Assembly (NCBI GenBank): GCA_964350585.1 | Contig: CAYGKC010000006.1 | Location: forward strand, 1 to 40,540 | DNA from: JBAYJM01 sp964350585 | GTDB taxonomy: Bacteria; Patescibacteriota; Patescibacteriia; 2-01-FULL-39-33 | Direction: 5' to 3' | Length of the DNA stretch: 40,540 bases | Shown here: piece by piece, positions 23,598 to 31,670 of the stretch | How the letters are laid out: each line of letters begins with the position of its first letter | How positions within the stretch are numbered: the stretch's first letter is position 1 | Notes under the pieces: generated by a model | What the model was told of the DNA's origin: nothing | Seen by the model: only the letters and a program-made list of their open reading frames with translations | Databases searched by the model: none | Made by a program: the position numbers and the translations under genes

Positions 23598-24392
23598 ATG
23601 GGTAAAATATTAAAACCATTTATCTTTGCTTTAATTATTGTGATAATTTTGGTGTCTCTACATTATATAGGGTGGCTTAAGCCGGTAGAAAATATTTTTG
23701 TTAGAGGCATTAGTCCCATTGCTCAAAAAATGCGAGGCGCTTCTAACTGGTCAAAGGAGTATTATGGTAATTGGGTTAAGAGAAAAGGTGTTTTTCTCGA
23801 AAACGAAAGATTAAAGGTTGAACTGCAGAATTATCAAATGAATTTGGCAAGAATCAGCAGCATGGAAGAAGAAAATAAATTATTGAAGCAGGAACTAGGG
23901 TTTGTAAAAGAGTTGGATCATAAATATGTTTCGGCAAAAATTATCACCGGTATATCTGATCCTGCTTCTCAATCAGTGGTAATTAACAGGGGTTCAAAAG
24001 ATGGTATAATTAAGGGCCTTGCTGTGGTTGCCGGAAAAGGAATAATGATCGGAAAAATAATTGAAGTTCAGGATAACTTCAGTAAAGTTTTACTCTTAAT
24101 CGATAATAACTCTAAGGTTGCAGCCACTATTCAAAACTTGGATAAAACCGCAGGAATAGTTGAAGGTCAATATGGGCTTAGTTTTTCCATGACAAATATT
24201 CCACAGGATCAAATTGTTGCAGAGGGTGATTATATTGTTACTTCTGGCCTTGAGGGATCAATTCCAAAGGATATTTTAATTGCCAAGGTGGAAAAAATAA
24301 ATAGTATAGAGAAAGAGATCTTTAAAACCGCTATTTTAAGTCCCATAGTTCCTTTTACGAACTTGAGTTATGTTTTAGTTATAATTCCTTAA
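23598..24392 (+). CDS. mreC: Rod-shape-determining protein MreC
   Basis: Membrane-anchored scaffold of the elongation machinery that joins MreB filaments, MreD, RodA and PBP2 outside the cell. From ATG 23598, two bases after the mreB stop, it has 264 residues; an upstream in-frame start inside mreB would add 28 unlikely residues. One membrane helix occupies residues about 6-26 (FIFALIIVIILVSLHYIG). A coiled coil follows (residues about 60-105, with the segment NERLKVELQNYQ and MEEENKLLKQEL). The double beta-barrel domain contains ASQSVVINRGSKDGI, VAGKGIMIGKI, SKVLLLIDNNSKV and a late YIVTSGLEGSIPKDI motif. Gene length and order are standard. Confidence 0.95.
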   Translation: MGKILKPFIFALIIVIILVSLHYIGWLKPVENIFVRGISPIAQKMRGASNWSKEYYGNWVKRKGVFLENERLKVELQNYQMNLARISSMEEENKLLKQELGFVKELDHKYVSAKIITGISDPASQSVVINRGSKDGIIKGLAVVAGKGIMIGKIIEVQDNFSKVLLLIDNNSKVAATIQNLDKTAGIVEGQYGLSFSMTNIPQDQIVAEGDYIVTSGLEGSIPKDILIAKVEKINSIEKEIFKTAILSPIVPFTNLSYVLVIIP

Positions 24393-24393
24393 A

Positions 24394-24912
24394 ATGAAGA
24401 AAAATTCTATTTTAGCAATCAGTTTATTGCTTATCTTGCTATTTCAGATAGCTTTTTTAAACAATTTTGATTATTTTTTATTGAATATAAATATTGTAAT
24501 TGTAGCAATTATTTTTCTTTTAAATACAGTCTCATTTAATAAGCTTTTAGTAATAGCAATTTTATTCGGTTTGGTAACAGATATTTTCTCAAGTTTGCCT
24601 TTTGGCGTTTTTTTGGCAACATACTGTTTAACCGTTTTTTTTATAGAACTGCTGTTTTTGAATTTTTTTACAAATAACTCTTTTTATTCCATACTTATTC
24701 TTGGAATTATATCTATTTTAATTTTTAACCTTATTTTTTTTAGCATAAGCGGGTTTCTGTATTTACTGAATTTGAGTAACTTTGTTGTTTCTTACGATTT
24801 TTGGATAAAACTTGTATGGCAGATAATTGATACTTCTGTTTTAACTTCAATCTGCTTTTATTTGATTAATAACAGGTCAAGAATTTTTAAACCTGTATTT
24901 TTAAGGCGATAA
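24394..24912 (+). CDS. mreD: Rod-shape-determining protein MreD
   Basis: 172 residues, almost entirely hydrophobic, with five to six predicted membrane helices, typical for MreD, which is a partner of MreC in the cell elongation complex. Sequence conservation of the family is low; the assignment rests on size, topology, the LVTDIFSSLPFGVF segment (the L-x-x-D-x-x-S-x-x-P-F-G motif common in MreD) and its place directly between mreC and the class B PBP. It begins one base after the mreC stop and ends 4 nt before mrdA, so the four genes form one unit. Confidence 0.9.
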   Translation: MKKNSILAISLLLILLFQIAFLNNFDYFLLNINIVIVAIIFLLNTVSFNKLLVIAILFGLVTDIFSSLPFGVFLATYCLTVFFIELLFLNFFTNNSFYSILILGIISILIFNLIFFSISGFLYLLNLSNFVVSYDFWIKLVWQIIDTSVLTSICFYLINNRSRIFKPVFLRR

Positions 24913-24916
24913 TAAG

Positions 24917-26827
24917 ATGAAGGAAGAAATATTTTTTATATCAGAAAATATAGATAGTGGCCAAAAAAGTTCTTTGGGTTGGGTGGAAAATAGCGCTTCT
25001 AGTCTTTGGTTGGATTCTAAAAATTTGAACTCAGGTTTTTTGAGCTTATCAGTCAGTTCCAAAAAGATAACGATATTTTTTTTAATTATAATTATTGCCC
25101 TTCTTTGCTTACTCTTCAGGAGCGCTTATCTTCAAATATTTAAAAGTGATTATTATTACGGACTGGCAGAAAATAATAGAATCAGAACTGAATATGAAAA
25201 AGCGCATAGAGGCATTATTTATGATAGAAGCGGCAAGGCCTTAGTCCAAAATGTTTTTGGTTTTTCGCTTTCAGTAGTCCCAGCTTTACTGCCTAAGGAT
25301 GAATCAGAAAAAAATGCTATTGTTAAAAAAATTTCAACGTTATCTTTAGTGTCTGAAGAAGATATTTTTAACACAATAGAGAGTGCAGATAATTTTTATC
25401 ATAAGCCAGTATTGATTAAAAGTGGAATTGGTTATGATAATGCTATGATGTTGAAAATCAATTCAAGTCAGCTCCCAGGAGTGGTTTTAGATATGGATTC
25501 ATGGAGAAAATATCCAAATGGAGAATCTTTTTCAAACATAATGGGTTATGTGGGTAAAATAAATACAGAAGAATATGCCAATTTAAGAGACAAGTATCTC
25601 CTAAACGATAACATTGGTAAAAGCGGTTTAGAAAAGCAATACGAGCAATATTTAAAAGGGCAGCATGGGCAAAAGAAATTTGAAGTGGATTCACTGGGAA
25701 GGGAAAAGAAAATTGTTTATGAAGTTCCGTTTGAAGCTGGAGCAGATTTGGTTCTATCCATTGACTTAGAATTACAAAAAAAAATTTATGAGATATTAAA
25801 TCAAAAATTAAAAGGTTCATATATATCTTCTGTTGTAGTAAGTAACCCATCAAGCGGGGAAATATTAGCGATGGTAGATTATCCCTCATTTGATAATAAT
25901 CTTTTTGCTCAAGGGATTTCAGCCAAGGATTATAAATCTTTAGTTGAAAATCCACAAAAGCCTCTTTATGCGCGATCCTTTTTAGGTGAATATCCATCAG
26001 GCTCAACAGTAAAAATTATTGGCGCTGTAGGCGCTTTGCAAGAGGGGATTATTGGTAGAAATACATCAATAAACAGTGCCGGAGGCATTTATGTAGGAAA
26101 ATGGTTTTTTCCTGACTGGAAAGCTGGTGGACACGGCGCAACAAATGTAGTAAAGGCAATTTCTGAATCTGTTAATACTTTTTTTTACTATATTGGCGGA
26201 GGTTATGGTGATTTTAACGGTATGGGAGTTGGTAATCTTTCTAAGTATTATAGGCTTTTCGGTTTAGGTGAAAAAACAGGTATTGATATGCCAAGTGAAT
26301 CTTCTGGCTTTGTTCCAAGCGAGGAATGGAAAAAAACTGTCGTAAAAGAACAGTGGTATATTGGCGACACATATCATTTGTCAATTGGTCAAGGACATCT
26401 TCTTGTTACACCATTGCAAGTTAATAGTTATACATCAGCAATTGCTAACGGAGGCACTTTATATAAGCCCAAACTACTCTATCAAATAAATAACGCAAAC
26501 GGCAATATAGACATTATTCCAAAAAGCGTGAGTAATAAAGATTTTGTGCAAAAAGATAATATCGAAATAGTGAAGGAGGGTATGAGACAGGCAGTAATTT
26601 CAGGATCGGCAAGAAACTTGTCAGACCTAAAGGTTGAGGTTGCCGGAAAGACGGGAACGGCGCAATGGAATACGAATAAGCAAAATCATGCTTGGTTTAC
26701 CGGTTTTGCGCCTTATTCAGACCCTAATTTCTGTATTACGGTCCTGGTTGAAGAAGGGGGGGAGGGGTCTGCTGTGGCAGTTCCTATTGCAAAGGAAATT
26801 ATAAATTACTGGTTTACCAGAGAATAA
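24917..26827 (+). CDS. mrdA: Penicillin-binding protein 2 (class B transpeptidase)
   Basis: Cross-links peptidoglycan during elongation, together with RodA and MreC. 636 residues. A cytoplasmic tail of about 50 residues precedes one membrane helix (IFFLIIIIALLCLLF). The dimerisation/pedestal domain has the PBP2 signature AHRGIIYDRSGKALVQN and NIGKSGLEKQYEQ. Transpeptidase motifs: S-x-x-K as PSGSTVK (nucleophile Ser363, Lys366), S-x-N as SESVNTFFY, and KTGTAQW near residue 582. HLSIGQGHLLVTPLQ, the active-site edge segment, is also intact. A zinc-site-like or additional domain is not evident. The presence of a full elongation operon implies a peptidoglycan wall. No terminator is obvious after it; the greA promoter follows. 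Confidence 0.96.
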   Translation: MKEEIFFISENIDSGQKSSLGWVENSASSLWLDSKNLNSGFLSLSVSSKKITIFFLIIIIALLCLLFRSAYLQIFKSDYYYGLAENNRIRTEYEKAHRGIIYDRSGKALVQNVFGFSLSVVPALLPKDESEKNAIVKKISTLSLVSEEDIFNTIESADNFYHKPVLIKSGIGYDNAMMLKINSSQLPGVVLDMDSWRKYPNGESFSNIMGYVGKINTEEYANLRDKYLLNDNIGKSGLEKQYEQYLKGQHGQKKFEVDSLGREKKIVYEVPFEAGADLVLSIDLELQKKIYEILNQKLKGSYISSVVVSNPSSGEILAMVDYPSFDNNLFAQGISAKDYKSLVENPQKPLYARSFLGEYPSGSTVKIIGAVGALQEGIIGRNTSINSAGGIYVGKWFFPDWKAGGHGATNVVKAISESVNTFFYYIGGGYGDFNGMGVGNLSKYYRLFGLGEKTGIDMPSESSGFVPSEEWKKTVVKEQWYIGDTYHLSIGQGHLLVTPLQVNSYTSAIANGGTLYKPKLLYQINNANGNIDIIPKSVSNKDFVQKDNIEIVKEGMRQAVISGSARNLSDLKVEVAGKTGTAQWNTNKQNHAWFTGFAPYSDPNFCITVLVEEGGEGSAVAVPIAKEIINYWFTRE

Positions 26828-26837
26828 AAAGTACTAC

Positions 26838-26866
26838 TTGACAATGCATAGTTTAACTGATATCCT
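26838..26866 (+). promoter_or_regulatory. greA promoter
   Basis: TTGACA (26838-26843), 17 nt, TATCCT (26861-26866), giving a leader of about 70 nt before ATG 26944. A purine-rich AAAGGAAAAGGGAAGG lies early in the leader, too far from the start codon to be its ribosome binding site. Confidence 0.6.
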
Positions 26867-26943
26867 ATTATCTATAACTATTTAAATTTAAAGGAAAAGG
26901 GAAGGTTTTTTTAGTTTTTAATATAAAATTTTAATTTTTAATC

Positions 26944-27405
26944 ATGAAAGAAAATTACATTTCTAAAGAAGGGCTCGAGAAAATCAAAAAAGATTTAGAG
27001 CACTTAATCAAAGTTGAAAGGCCTGAAGTTATCGAGAGAATAGCCAGAACTAGAGAGTTGGGGGATTTATCTGAAAACGCTGAGTATCATGAAGCAAGAG
27101 AAAAGCAGAGTTTTATTGAAGGTAAAATTCAAGAATTAGAATATTTGATAAAAAGATCAATTATTATAAAAGCAAGTAAAAATAAAGATGTAATTTCAAT
27201 AGGTACAACTGTTCACGCCAGCTGTGATAATGGAATGAGTCTTAAATATACTATTGTCGGTCAGACTGAAGCAAATCCCTCAGAAGGAAAAATATCAAAT
27301 GAATCTCCTTTGGGAAAGGCATTTATAGGAAAAAAAGTTGGCAATGAATTTGAAATAGCAATACCTGCTGGTAAGATTAAATGCAAAATTGATAAAATTG
27401 AATAG
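26944..27405 (+). CDS. greA: Transcription elongation factor GreA
   Basis: Rescues backtracked RNA polymerase by stimulating cleavage of the 3' RNA end through the secondary channel. 153 residues, family length about 158. The N-terminal coiled coil starts YISKEGLEKIKKDLEHL, carries the acidic tip RTRELGDLSENAEYHEA (Asp and Glu that bind the catalytic metal), and returns with KQSFIEGKIQELEYL. The C-terminal FKBP-like domain has YTIVGQTEANPSEGKIS and SPLGKAFIGKKVGNEFEI. All hallmark residues are present. It has its own promoter and shares a bidirectional terminator with convergent gyrB. Confidence 0.97.
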   Translation: MKENYISKEGLEKIKKDLEHLIKVERPEVIERIARTRELGDLSENAEYHEAREKQSFIEGKIQELEYLIKRSIIIKASKNKDVISIGTTVHASCDNGMSLKYTIVGQTEANPSEGKISNESPLGKAFIGKKVGNEFEIAIPAGKIKCKIDKIE

Positions 27406-27407
27406 AT

Positions 27408-27435
27408 AAAAAAAAGCGGCTAGGCCGCTTTTTTT
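27408..27435. terminator. Bidirectional terminator shared by greA and gyrB
   Basis: GCGGC (27416-27420), loop TAG, GCCGC (27424-27428), flanked by eight A on the left and seven T on the right, so it works in both directions. It begins 3 nt after the greA stop, and its right edge overlaps the gyrB stop codon (27434-27436). Confidence 0.93.
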
Positions 27436-29485
27436 AGATGTCTAGATTCTTTACATTTTTTGCATGAGTTTGAATGAAACGTTTTCTCGGAGCAACGTCT
27501 CCACCCATAAGTATGTCAAATGTTTCATCAGTTCTTTCTAGATCATCAATCGTAATTTTCTTCATTTTTCTCTTTGAAGGATCCATTGTTGTTTCCCATA
27601 GTTGGTCAGGATTCATTTCTCCGAGACCTTTGTATCTTTGAATATTGATTCTTATACCGCCATATTCTTCAACTCCAACATTATCATCTTGATCTGCAGC
27701 AGGTTCTCCATCGTTTTCAACTTTTTTTGTAGAACTTGCCTTTTCCTTTTTATCTTTACTTATGTCTATTAGTTCTTGTTTTGAATTCTCAAGTTCCTCT
27801 TCAGAATATGCCCATCTTACTTCTTTTCCGACTTGAATTCTGTAAAGTGGCGGCTGAGCTACATAAATATGTCCCAGTTTAATTAATTCAGGGAAGTGCC
27901 TGAAGAATAATGTAAGTAAAAGAGTACGTATATGTGATCCGTCAACATCCGCATCAGTCATTATTACTATTTTATCGTATCTCAAATCTTCTACATTAAA
28001 TTGTTCGCCAATATTAGTACCAATGGCAATAATAAGCGACTTAACCTCGTTGTTGGCAAGCATTTTATCTAGTCTTGCTCTTTCTACGTTTAAAATCTTT
28101 CCTCTTAAAGGCAGAATAGCTTGAAAATCCCTATTTCTACCTTGTTTGGCGCTTCCGCCTGCACTGTCTCCCTCAACAATAAACAATTCCGATAATAAGG
28201 GGTCTTTTGTAGAGCAGTCAGCTAATTTGCCTGGTAGGGAAAAACCGTCAAGTACTCCCTTTCTTAAGACTGTTTCTCTCGCGGCTCTTGCCGCCACCCT
28301 TGCTTTTGAAGCTAGAATACATTTACCGATAATTCCTTCTGCATCTTTTGGGTTTTCTTCTAAAAATATTGAGAAAGCTTCTGACATTACTTTTTCAACT
28401 GCTGCTCTAGCTTCAACATTACCAAGCTTTGCCTTCGTTTGGCCCTCAAATTGAGGCTCCCTGATTTTAATTGAAATTACTGTTGTTAACCCTTCTCTTA
28501 CGTCTTCTGCTGTAAGATTGGGATCCTTTTCTTTTAGAAAGCCTTGTTTCCTCGCAAAAGTATTAATTGTTCTTGTTAGGGCTGTTTTAAAGCCAATTAC
28601 ATGCATTCCACCTTCTGGATTATAAATATTATTAGCAAAAGGCATTATAACCTCATTGTATTCAGCAGAATACTGGACTGCTATTTCAACGTTAATTTCA
28701 TCCGCTTCTTTTTCAATATAAAAAATGTTTGAATGTTTTGTTTCAATGTGGCTATTTATGTGTTTAACATATGATTTTATTCCACCTTCAAAGTAGAATT
28801 TGTAACATAAGTGTTTAAGGGGGTCTGCTTCTCTTTCATCGCATATGGTAATAGTGATGCCCTTAGTAAGATAAGCTTGTTGTCTTAAATGGTCTAAAAC
28901 TGTCTTTATATTAAATTCAGTTACTGAAAAAATTGAATTGTCAGGTTTGAAGGTAATTTTGGTTCCTGTGCCTTTTGCTTTTCCAACTTCTTTAGCAGGA
29001 TGGACGGGCTTTCCAATTTTAAATTCCTGCATCCAAAGCTTGCCGTCTCTTTTAACTTCAGCCTTTGTATATGAAGAAAGGGCGTTTACAACGGAGACAC
29101 CAACGCCATGCAATCCTCCGGATACCTTATATCCACTATCGCCGAATTTTCCTCCCGCATGCAACTTTGTTAAAACAGTTTCTAAAGCGGATACTTTTGT
29201 TGTTTTATGTTTTTCGATTGGAATACCTCTTCCATTGTCTTCTACTGAAACAACCCCTTCCGGAAGTAGTTTTACCTTTATTAAATCAGCATGTCCTGCC
29301 ATTGCTTCATCAATGCTGTTATCAACAACTTCCCATATTAGGTGGTGTAAACCGGCCTCAGCAGTATTGCCAATGTACATTCCAGGTCTTTTGCGGACTG
29401 GATCCAAACCTTCTAGTATTTGTATCTGATCGGCGCCATAAGCACCCTCTGTTTTCTTTATTTTTTTGTTCGTTTCGCTTGGCAT
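27434..29485 (-). CDS. gyrB: DNA gyrase subunit B
   Basis: ATPase subunit of DNA gyrase, which introduces negative supercoils. 683 residues. GHKL ATPase: GLDPVRKRPGMYIG, EVVDNSIDEAMAG (catalytic Glu), DNGRGIPIEKH and GGLHGVGVSVVNALS. Transducer and TOPRIM: LFIVEGDSAGGSAKQGR (metal-binding Glu) and MTDADVDGSHIRTLLL. C-terminal: INIQRYKGLGEMNPDQLWET and an ending QTHAKNVKNLDI, typical of GyrB rather than ParE. There is a lysine/acid-rich low-complexity insert around residues 585-615 between the TOPRIM and the tail. The gene is on the minus strand, unlike nearly all neighbours, and gyrA is not adjacent. No ribosome binding site precedes ATG 29485. Confidence 0.95.
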   Translation of the reverse strand: MPSETNKKIKKTEGAYGADQIQILEGLDPVRKRPGMYIGNTAEAGLHHLIWEVVDNSIDEAMAGHADLIKVKLLPEGVVSVEDNGRGIPIEKHKTTKVSALETVLTKLHAGGKFGDSGYKVSGGLHGVGVSVVNALSSYTKAEVKRDGKLWMQEFKIGKPVHPAKEVGKAKGTGTKITFKPDNSIFSVTEFNIKTVLDHLRQQAYLTKGITITICDEREADPLKHLCYKFYFEGGIKSYVKHINSHIETKHSNIFYIEKEADEINVEIAVQYSAEYNEVIMPFANNIYNPEGGMHVIGFKTALTRTINTFARKQGFLKEKDPNLTAEDVREGLTTVISIKIREPQFEGQTKAKLGNVEARAAVEKVMSEAFSIFLEENPKDAEGIIGKCILASKARVAARAARETVLRKGVLDGFSLPGKLADCSTKDPLLSELFIVEGDSAGGSAKQGRNRDFQAILPLRGKILNVERARLDKMLANNEVKSLIIAIGTNIGEQFNVEDLRYDKIVIMTDADVDGSHIRTLLLTLFFRHFPELIKLGHIYVAQPPLYRIQVGKEVRWAYSEEELENSKQELIDISKDKKEKASSTKKVENDGEPAADQDDNVGVEEYGGIRINIQRYKGLGEMNPDQLWETTMDPSKRKMKKITIDDLERTDETFDILMGGDVAPRKRFIQTHAKNVKNLDI

Positions 29486-29539
29486 AATTTAGGAAATTTT
29501 TTAATAAATTCTATCTTTTAATTAGCTTAATATATAACT

Positions 29540-29568
29540 ATTTTATCATTTTTTAGAATCTTAGGCAA
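29540..29568 (-). promoter_or_regulatory. gyrB promoter
   Basis: Minus strand TTGCCT (29568-29563), 17 nt, then TAAAAT (29545-29540) with TGA before it (extended -10). The leader would be about 48 nt. The 217-nt region 29486-29702 between the divergent genes holds this promoter and the leaderless one on the plus strand. Confidence 0.6.
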
Positions 29569-29667
29569 GGGCATAAAGAGGATAATTTGGCAAATTTTTT
29601 TTTAAAATATAATGGGATGGGTAAATTTGAGAAGCTTTTATTTAGAGGCTGTGTCTTTGATGTTATC

Positions 29668-29696
29668 TTATTATTTAAACTAATTTATGTTATAAT
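29668..29696 (+). promoter_or_regulatory. Extended -10 promoter giving a leaderless transcript
   Basis: TTATTA (29668-29673, weak -35), 17 nt, TATAAT (29691-29696) preceded by TGT (extended -10). The expected transcription start, 6-7 nt downstream, coincides with the A of ATG 29703. Confidence 0.65.
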
Positions 29697-29702
29697 ATTT
29701 AA

Positions 29703-30542
29703 ATGAATGAAGTACCATTTCAAAATTTAACAGATAAACAACTTAAGTACAGTTATTGGTATGTTTCCCATAAGTTAATGCTTAAAAAGTGGTTGACGGT
29801 TGGGCTTGTTTTAGTGTCACTTTTTTTATGGTCATATGTTGCAACTCAGTTATTGATTTATCTTTTAAGTTATCAACAAAATAACCAAGTAATACAGTCT
29901 TTGTTGTTTTCCGACGGTGGTTTAAGCCAAGTTGAATCCGTTGCTCCAAGAGATATTTCAGTTTCGGATGTACAAATTTATACATCTTCTGGCGATTACG
30001 ATTATGTTGTTGACATATCAAATCCCAATAAAAAATGGCTTCTAACTTTCGATTATAGGTTTTCTGCTCCTGATGAAAATCCTTCTTTTAAGCAGGGGTA
30101 TGTTTTGCCGGCTTCTGCAGATGGCGCTGGATATATAAAAATAATGGATTTTAGCAGAATGAGTGACAGCCCCAGATTTGAAATAAAAAATTTGAAATGG
30201 CGTAAAATTGATAACTTCGATTATTTGAAAAATAAAATGCACAACTTTTCGATAGAAAACGATATTTTCACTATTGGAAATGAGCGGGAGCCCTCAGTGC
30301 TGTCCTTTGATCTTATAAACTATTCTCCATATTCGTATTGGTCAATGGATATTCAGGTAACGCTTTTTAACGGGGGTATGCCTACTGGAATTAATCATAT
30401 TTTGGTTAACGGTTTGAAAACTGGAGAAAAAAGAAGGATAGATCTGTTATGGAATTATAGCTTGCCCAGTAAGGTTGACTATGATTTTAATGTTGATGTT
30501 AATTTTCTTGATAGAAATAATATAATGCCCGTAGGACAATAA
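29703..30542 (+). CDS. Uncharacterised single-pass membrane protein
   Basis: 279 residues. Residues 1-28 are cytoplasmic, one membrane helix covers about 30-53 (LTVGLVLVSLFLWSYVATQLLIYLL), and the remainder is extracytoplasmic. The outer part looks like two beta-sandwich domains: the first has ISVSDVQIYTSSGDYDYVVDI followed by NPNKKWLLTFDYRF, the second starts near residue 195 (EPSVLSFDLINYSPYSYW) and ends with VDYDFNVDVNFLDRNNI. The phrase V-D-I-x-N-P-N-x-x-W is like those in bacterial proteins with late-embryogenesis-like or Fn3-type beta domains. No function recognised. It is probably cotranscribed with the EamA transporter 15 nt downstream and appears to be translated from a leaderless mRNA. 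Confidence 0.72.
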   Translation: MNEVPFQNLTDKQLKYSYWYVSHKLMLKKWLTVGLVLVSLFLWSYVATQLLIYLLSYQQNNQVIQSLLFSDGGLSQVESVAPRDISVSDVQIYTSSGDYDYVVDISNPNKKWLLTFDYRFSAPDENPSFKQGYVLPASADGAGYIKIMDFSRMSDSPRFEIKNLKWRKIDNFDYLKNKMHNFSIENDIFTIGNEREPSVLSFDLINYSPYSYWSMDIQVTLFNGGMPTGINHILVNGLKTGEKRRIDLLWNYSLPSKVDYDFNVDVNFLDRNNIMPVGQ

Positions 30543-30557
30543 ATAAATTCAAGGTTT

Positions 30558-31463
30558 ATGACATGGTTTTGGTTTGCATTGGCAGCTCCTGCAGTTTGGG
30601 GGATAGTAAATCATCTAGACAAATTTGTCATAGAAAAATATTTTACCGGAAAAGGTGTTGGTTTCTTTGTAATTTTTACAGGCCTTTCCGGTTTTTTGAT
30701 ATCAGTTTTTGTTTTTATTTTTAATTTTGATTCCATAATAATTGCACCATGGGCTGCTATTGTTATTGCCATAACAGGAGCTATTTTTGTTGCGTCATAT
30801 ATTCCGTATATGCATGCCATAGAAAAGGAAGAGACGTCATGTGTTGTCCCATTTTATCAAATGATACCAGTTTTCAGTTATTTTTTGGCTCTTATTTTTT
30901 TGGGAGAAAAATTGTCATTGCAACAAATAATAGGCTCAGTTTTAATAGTAGGAGGGGCAATGCTTATTTCGTTAAATGTAACTACCTTTCACTTTAAATG
31001 GAGGACATTTTTTCTAATGATGCTTTCATCGTTAATGACTGCAATTACCTTTTTAATTTTTAAATTTATTGCCGTTGAAGAGAATTTTTGGGGTACTGTT
31101 TTTTGGGACTATATTGGCGGAGCTATTTTTGCTTTATTATTGTTTTTCTTTATTCCGCTGTATAGAAAACAGTTAATATTTACAATAAATAAGAATAAAG
31201 GAGCCGTATTGATATTAAATTTTTCTGCTGAGATTTTAAATATTATTGGAAGAATGCTCGCAAATTTTGCAACACTTTTAGTTCCTGTGGCGTTAGTTTT
31301 GGTGGTTAACGGATTTCAACCCATAATAGTTTTAATATATGGAATTATTTTAACCGTCTTTATTCCGAAATGGGGTAAAGAGAATATTGAAAAAAATTTT
31401 TTGATACAGAAGATAGTTGCAATTTTGATTATTTTTTCTGGAGCATATGTACTGTTTACTTGA
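30558..31463 (+). CDS. EamA/DMT-family transporter
   Basis: 301 residues with ten predicted membrane helices, arranged as two EamA repeats of five helices (repeat 1 about 1-140, repeat 2 about 148-301). Characteristic positions: ALAAPAVWGIVNHLDKF in helix 1, EKEETSCVVPFYQMIPVFSY, LIFLGEKLSLQQIIGSVLIVGG at the end of repeat 1, and VALVLVVNGFQPIIVLIYG in repeat 2. EamA proteins move metabolites such as amino acids, nucleotide sugars or drugs across the cytoplasmic membrane; the substrate is not predictable. TGA is the stop codon. A terminator follows about 80 nt later. Confidence 0.87.
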   Translation: MTWFWFALAAPAVWGIVNHLDKFVIEKYFTGKGVGFFVIFTGLSGFLISVFVFIFNFDSIIIAPWAAIVIAITGAIFVASYIPYMHAIEKEETSCVVPFYQMIPVFSYFLALIFLGEKLSLQQIIGSVLIVGGAMLISLNVTTFHFKWRTFFLMMLSSLMTAITFLIFKFIAVEENFWGTVFWDYIGGAIFALLLFFFIPLYRKQLIFTINKNKGAVLILNFSAEILNIIGRMLANFATLLVPVALVLVVNGFQPIIVLIYGIILTVFIPKWGKENIEKNFLIQKIVAILIIFSGAYVLFT

Positions 31464-31540
31464 AAATCCCTCCACAATGGAATAGTTATCGTTGTATAAG
31501 CAAACTTTAGTAAGAGTTACTCAAAAAATTTGACATTCTT

Positions 31541-31562
31541 TCGGCTTTGAGCCGATTTTTTT
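31541..31562 (+). terminator. Rho-independent terminator upstream of the heat-shock operon
   Basis: TCGGCT (31541-31546), loop TTG, AGCCGA (31550-31555), then seven T. It closes the EamA transcript and insulates the hrcA promoter. The 207-nt intergenic region 31464-31670 otherwise contains only the hrcA promoter and CIRCE. Confidence 0.85.
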
Positions 31563-31591
31563 ATAGCTATTTTATTAATGAATTAACTCTC

Positions 31592-31620
31592 TTGACAAAT
31601 TATTTATTTATATATATATT
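31592..31620 (+). promoter_or_regulatory. hrcA operon promoter
   Basis: TTGACA (31592-31597), 17 nt, TATATT (31615-31620). The transcription start is expected near 31627, inside the CIRCE operator, so repressor binding would block initiation directly. Confidence 0.8.
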
Positions 31621-31624
31621 TAAA

Positions 31625-31651
31625 TTAGCACTCTTAATGTGTGAGTGCTAA
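31625..31651 (+). promoter_or_regulatory. CIRCE operator (HrcA binding site)
   Basis: TTAGCACTC, a 9-nt spacer, GAGTGCTAA: a perfect match to the CIRCE consensus inverted repeat. It sits between the -10 box and the hrcA start codon, so hrcA-grpE-hsp20-dnaK are autoregulated by HrcA. Confidence 0.98.
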
Positions 31652-31670
31652 TAAACAGATATAAAAAAAA

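Noticed and set aside
25458..26006. 182-residue open frame antisense to mrdA
   Set aside because: Lies fully within the PBP2 gene, with no start signals and no recognisable motifs.
28938..29487. Open frames of 163 and 140 residues antisense to gyrB
   Set aside because: Two overlapping frames opposite conserved GyrB ATPase-domain codons; neither has expression signals or known domains.
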